A stretch of DNA of 64,000 nucleotides from Carnegiea gigantea (lineage: Eukaryota > Streptophyta > Magnoliopsida > Caryophyllales > Cactaceae). The stretch is taken from contig JAKOGI010000008.1 of the NCBI GenBank assembly GCA_029747015.1, forward strand, positions 124,001-188,000, in the 5' to 3' direction. Each line of letters begins with the position of its first letter. Within the stretch, counting starts at the first letter, position 1. Positions 38,879 to 44,800 of the stretch are shown piece after piece. Both the position numbers and the translations under genes were made by a program. The notes under the pieces are model-generated. The model had not been told where the DNA came from. It was given only the letters and a program-made list of their open reading frames with translations, and did not search any database.

Positions 38879-41800
38879 CTGACAGTACTGCTTTCAAATA
38901 TTTACCAGTCTTTGACTGTTTTGAGTTCTTATCGCTTGCAACAGCAGAACCAACATCCTGATTATATGAATGTTGAAATGTGCACTGAGCTGATCGAAAC
39001 AGTCGAAAGGCAAGCATTTAGATCTTTGTTCCCTTCTGAAGATGAGTTCCTGTATTATACGGATTCTCAAAACCTTATTATCTTCAGATTTGTAGATGGC
39101 ACTGACATTGACCGGCGCAGCTTGGATGACTTTAAGCAGTTGGAAAGACAACTAGATGCAGCCCTCGTGCAGATTAGAACCCGAAAGGTCCTATCATCCT
39201 TTACTTTCTGCTGCTTATCTTACGTTTTCCCCCTTCTGGTCAAGATTCCTAGTCTCTGAGAGCTGCCATCTGGTCATTTTTGTAGGTTGTGACCGTCTGA
39301 GCTGCACGCTCTTTAGAGCACTTCTGATTTACCTGTTGTGTCTTCTTATTGTTTTCTTGTGTTCCCTTAAGGGCCAAACAGAAGTGCTATCCTTAGCTTT
39401 ACAGGTTTTTGTGATTAACTTCTGCTAAAATTACTCACAAATATTAAGATTTATGCTCTTCAAGCTCTATCTGTAGGCTATAGTTTGCACACATAGCAAA
39501 CTAGATCCATTACCTTGTCCTTGCAAGCTCAACAGGAGTGGCTCTTCTTTATATTTCATGATACAGGTTTCTTGTGTTGTCCTTTCTCTTTCAGATTCCT
39601 TGTGCTACTTTCACAAATCAATTTTCTAAAGCAGCTCATGATAAAATTACTCAGAAATCAAGAGATGTCCAGGTGCTTCAAACTATTCTATTGTTAATGG
39701 CCAACATGACATCGCAAATTGCAGCACACTACCAGGTCTTGCTGACGCCTGACTAAGGCTGCCTTAAAAACATCAATTCAATTTTTCTATCTTATGGATA
39801 TGATTTTGTACTCTTCCTTCAGCTATTGCTTCCCCCCTCAGGTCTAACTGTACCACTACTTAACCTGCCAGTCAGCTGGCTCTGTCCTGTCCACCCTAGT
39901 AAGGAATAAGAAATGTTTTAAAAACCTGTCTGTCCCTTGGTAAGATCAAATCAAATGCTGAACAGTGGCCATTCACTTTTTTGTGAGTCCACCGAGTTCC
40001 AAGTGGAAAGAATTCTCACCAGTAGCCCCCGTTTTGCATATCCTATTTTCTCCCAGTGCGTTGCCTATTATCATCTAACACTGATTTTTGCTAAGATTGA
40101 TTTTATTTCTGTTGTTTTTTGCCAGACTCAGCTGCTGCAAGAGTCCATGATGGCTTTACAGGAACAGGTGTGCTTATCCTATTTTCTTGGAATGATTCGG
40201 ATAGATTTGAAGTAGGTTCACCATAATTGCTTATAACCTTTAGGCCTTTTTTTTCATAGGGTACATATCTGACGTTCTTGGCAGAGTTCAGCGATGATAT
40301 GTAGGATGTCAAGCGAAGTTTGTCCTGTGTGACAACTTCTCGACATCTCGGATTCCAAACCACTTGGGATATTGTTTACCAACTTCCATTTTTCATAGGG
40401 TACATATCTGACGTTCTTGGTAGAGTTCAACAATTATATGTAGCGTGTCAAGCCAAGTTTGTCCTGTGTGACAACTTCTCGACATCTCGGATTCCAAACC
40501 ACTTGGGATATTGTTTACCAACTTTCAGACAAGTCAAAAAAAACCCTTTTATTGCAGATTGAATATTAGCTCTTTTAACACATCACCTTGAAGGAGAGTA
40601 AGGTGTCCTGAAAGGACCTACGTATAAGCCCAACTTGTTGCGTAAATGTTCAAATTGCTTCTTCCCGAGAGCTTTGGTGAAAATGTCGACGTGTTGGTGT
40701 TGGGACCTGATGCAGGCAAACTCAAGTAGGTCGGCTTCAGGTTTTTCGCACAAAGTGACAATCTAACTCAATATATTCTGTGCGTTCATGAAATATTAGA
40801 TTTTTCGCTATGTGGAGAGCAGCTTGATTATCACAAGAGAGTTTTATGGGTTGTGTATGAAACACGCCTAGAGAGGCTAAAAAGGATTGTATCCATATCA
40901 GTTCACTAGTAGTCATAGTCATGGATCTATACTCAGCTTCTGTAGATGATACAGAAACCGTAGCTTGTTTCTTAGTTTTCCAAGAAACAGGAGAATTACC
41001 AAGCATGATGAAGTATCCGGTTAAGGATCGTCTTGAGAGAAGACATCCTCCTCGGTCTGAATCACATAATCCATATAGTTACAAATTATTCTTGGTTGAT
41101 AGGAGGATGCCACAGCCTGCGGTGCCTTTCAAATAACGAAACACTCGTCCAGCAGCATTCATATGCTCCTTTCTGGGATTTTGCATAAATTGAGACAGAA
41201 TGTGCACTGCATATGTGAGATCTGGACAAGTGATGGTAAGATAAATAAGTCTCTAATCAGGCGTCGGTATCTAGTAGCATCATTTAGCAGTCGTCCGGAA
41301 GCGAGAGCAAGCTTGTGATTCTCTTCCATTGGAAAATCGGTCGGTTTTGCCCTTAGCAAGCCACATTTGGCAATGATTTCCAAGGCTCACTTGCGTTGGC
41401 ATAGAAAGAGACCTTGTGGTCCTCGGGCCACCTCAATCCCTGAAAAATACTTTAGGGGCCAAGATCCTTCATACTAAAACAGTTATGCAAATAAGCTTTA
41501 AAGTTTGTACATGCGTCCGCGTCATTTGCAGCAATCACAATGTCATCCACATAGACTAATAATGCCATGAACATTGCTCCTTAACGATAAGTAAATAACG
41601 GGTAATCAACATAGGAACGAATAAAACCATAGTCACTTAGCTTTGAGGAGAGCTTGGCAAACCATTGTCATGGAGCTTGTCGAAGGCCATAAAAGGACTT
41701 TTGTAGCTTGCAAACCGTGTGCTTAGCACTGGATGTAAACCCGGGAGGCAAACTCATATATACCTATTCTTCCAAATCATCATATGAAAATGCATTATTT

Positions 41801-44800
41801 ACATCCATGTGATGTAAAGCCCATCCTTTTCCAACTGCTACAGTCAAGAAGCATCTCGCACTATCATGTTCGCCACTGAAGCGAATGTTTCATTAAAGTC
41901 GAAGCCTTCAATCTGGTGATTACCACGAATGACTAGACGAGCTTTGTAACGCTGAATATAGCCATCCGAATTGTATTTTACGCGATACCCATTTGCAACT
42001 TATGGGTTTCTTTCCCGGGGCAAATCTGTGATAATCTAAGTCTTGTTTGCTTCTAAAGCGCTTATCTCAGCGACCTTAGCTTCTCTCCGTTCGGGATGTC
42101 TTATTGCTTCATGGTAATATCTTGGTTCAACAACATTAGTAAGGGCTGCTAGGAAATTTTGGTGAGAGGAAGAGAACTTAGTGCATGTGACATAATTTGC
42201 TAGAGGATACCACGTAGTTGAGGATTCCTTTAGTAATGGAGTGACAGCAAAGATGGGGTCTGCGGGTCTGGCACTGTACCAAATATAGTTCTCCCGATGG
42301 TTAGGCTTCTTCCTGGGTCGCACGTTGGAGGTCCATATCCACGCTCTCTTGGGCCTCCAGATTGCTGGAGGTTTTGATTTGGTGCAAATGTGTCGCGGCC
42401 CAAGCCCACTGGATTGTGGGACTGTAGCCCACGGCCTGTTTCACCCACCACACAAGTACCTCGGTGTGAGTCTTCCATGGTTCTGCCCACCGTTGTTGGG
42501 CTTTTACTTGTGTGTTGGCCCAACTTGCTTCTTAAAGGTGTGTAGGTTTCTGGTTTGTCCTCCACGCATGTTTCCAGGCCCATATGACGGCCCAAGTATC
42601 CTTCTCGGTCCACTGGTGGGCTCCCCCTAAGTGCTAGACTGCCCAAATCATCTGGGCTTGTTTCCTCATTGACCCGTAGAGCTGTGCCATCTTCAAAATC
42701 TTCAATCCAAGAGCTGCTGCTTGAATTTTGCTACTGGTGTGTTTTTGGCAAATCTGGTTGGGAGTGCTTGAAGGGAAAAATGGCTTCTTATATCTCTCTT
42801 ATATCTCTACTCACAAAGATTTCTTTAGTTTCTACGTCATACAATTTTCATCCTTTTTGCCCAAACAGTCCCACAAAAACACACAGCCTACTCTGAACAT
42901 AAACTTGTCTTTAGGCCTAATTTTAGCAAAACACAAACTCCCAAACACCTTAATATGTCAATTGGTGCCCAAACAACACTTCATGAGGTGTTTCTCCATC
43001 GAAGACTCTATTTGGAGCCCCATTTATCAAGTGAGTTGCCGTGAGTACACATTCTCTCCAAAAACTCAACGGCAAATGGGCTTGAAATTGTAATGCTCTT
43101 GCCACGTTCAATATGTGACGATGTTTGTGTTCCACCATTCCGTCTTCTTGTGTGTCCACATAACTAGTTTGATGGATGATCCCATTCTTGAAATAGAATT
43201 TCAGCATGGGTCCAGAGTTGAATTCTTGCTCTGCACCACCTTTACTTCTTTTCCAAAATGATTTTTAGCCATAATTATGAACTCTCTAAGAAAGTGACCC
43301 GCCTCTCCTTTACCTTTCATTAAGTAGACCCCTACTCCTCTACTTGCATCATCCACTATGGTTAAAAAATATTGTGCTCCACATAAAGCAGGAACTCGAT
43401 ATGGACCCCAAATATCATAATGCACAAGATCAAATAACTCATGGGCTTTATTCTTGTTAGGAAAAAATTGAGTTCTACTTTGTTTTGCACGCAACAAGTA
43501 TCACATACACTATACTCACTATTATTTATTGTATTAGAAATTCCTAAAGACTTAAGAAGAATGGTCAACACTTCACCTGAGGGGTGCCCCCTTTCGATTA
43601 TGCCATAAATCCTTTGAAATCATGACGTTGATTTGATCTTTCATCTTCAGTGCCCTTTTATAATAATAGACTCCATCTCTTTGTTCACCCACTCCAATCG
43701 AAATCCCCTACGTGCGGTCCTGCAGAATACAAAAATCATCACAAAAAGTCACTGTACAATTCAAATCTTTAATTAATTTTGCAACCAACATATTACAATT
43801 TAAATTCGAAACATAAAGAACTTTTCTCAATTCCGAATTCTTCCCCAAGGCCACTGAGCCTTGCTTGGAGGCCACGGCTATTGAACCGTTAGATAATCCG
43901 ATCGGAATTGGTTGAATTTTCTGGGCTTCGTTCACAACTTTCAAGTCACCGGTCACGTGACAAGAAGCTCCGCTATCGATCAACCATGGATTTTTGCAAG
44001 AGAGTCTCTCATATCCTCCTTTTGGTGTGTCGATAAAGGTGAGGAGCTTTTGTATCTCATCAGCCGTGAGTCCTGGAATTGACACTGACGCTGCTCTCTC
44101 TGGTCCTGCAGAGGCAGTTGCCATTGTTTGTTCGGTCTAGAGTACTACAGAGTTCAGCGACTCGGGCCCAGCAGCACGCCCTGATCTGCCACCTCTGCCT
44201 GCGCCATCCACGGTCACGCCCCCGAGCACCCCAGCTTGCCGAGAACCCGATAATTTCATAACATCCTGCCTCGGCATGCCCGTATTTCTCACAGTGGTGG
44301 CAGGTCGGCTTCTCGTTTGCTCCTGATCCTTCCCGGGCAAGAAAGGACGTGACCGACTCGCCCCACTGTTCTCTACTCATCATGACCTTTTATGATGCTC
44401 TTCTTGTTGAACTGTGTTGAAGATGTCATTAAGAGAAGGTAGAGGATCTCGAGGAAGTACTTGACTTCGAATAGTTGAGAAAGATTCATCGTTCAGGCCC
44501 ATTAAGAATTGATGGGCTCGCTCCTCCTCGAACATCTTGGTGATCCTATTGCTAACTCTGCATTCACACTTGCTGCAAGTACAATATGGCACCTTTGCAT
44601 GATTGTCTAACTCGCTCCACATTCCCAACAACTTGGAATAAAATTCCATTACGTCAAGTTCACCTTGCTTAGATGCGGCAAGGTCGGATTTGAGTTGATA
44701 TATTTTCGGACTCTTGCAAGTTTATCCACATATCGCGAGCTGTTTCCACATAAGCTATACTGGTATGTAGTTTGAGATCGACAACGTTTAGGATCCACAA

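Noticed and set aside
38846..39259. Continuous 137-codon plus-strand frame starting in the CCCATG repeat
   Set aside because: It runs through intron, exon 3, the GC-AG intron and exon 4; exon sizes of 65 and 100 nt and splice sites explain it better than a single gene.
42230..42646. 138-codon minus-strand ORF and opposite 101-codon ORF
   Set aside because: GC-rich linker between copia integrase and RT; both strands are open through composition, without a recognised domain.
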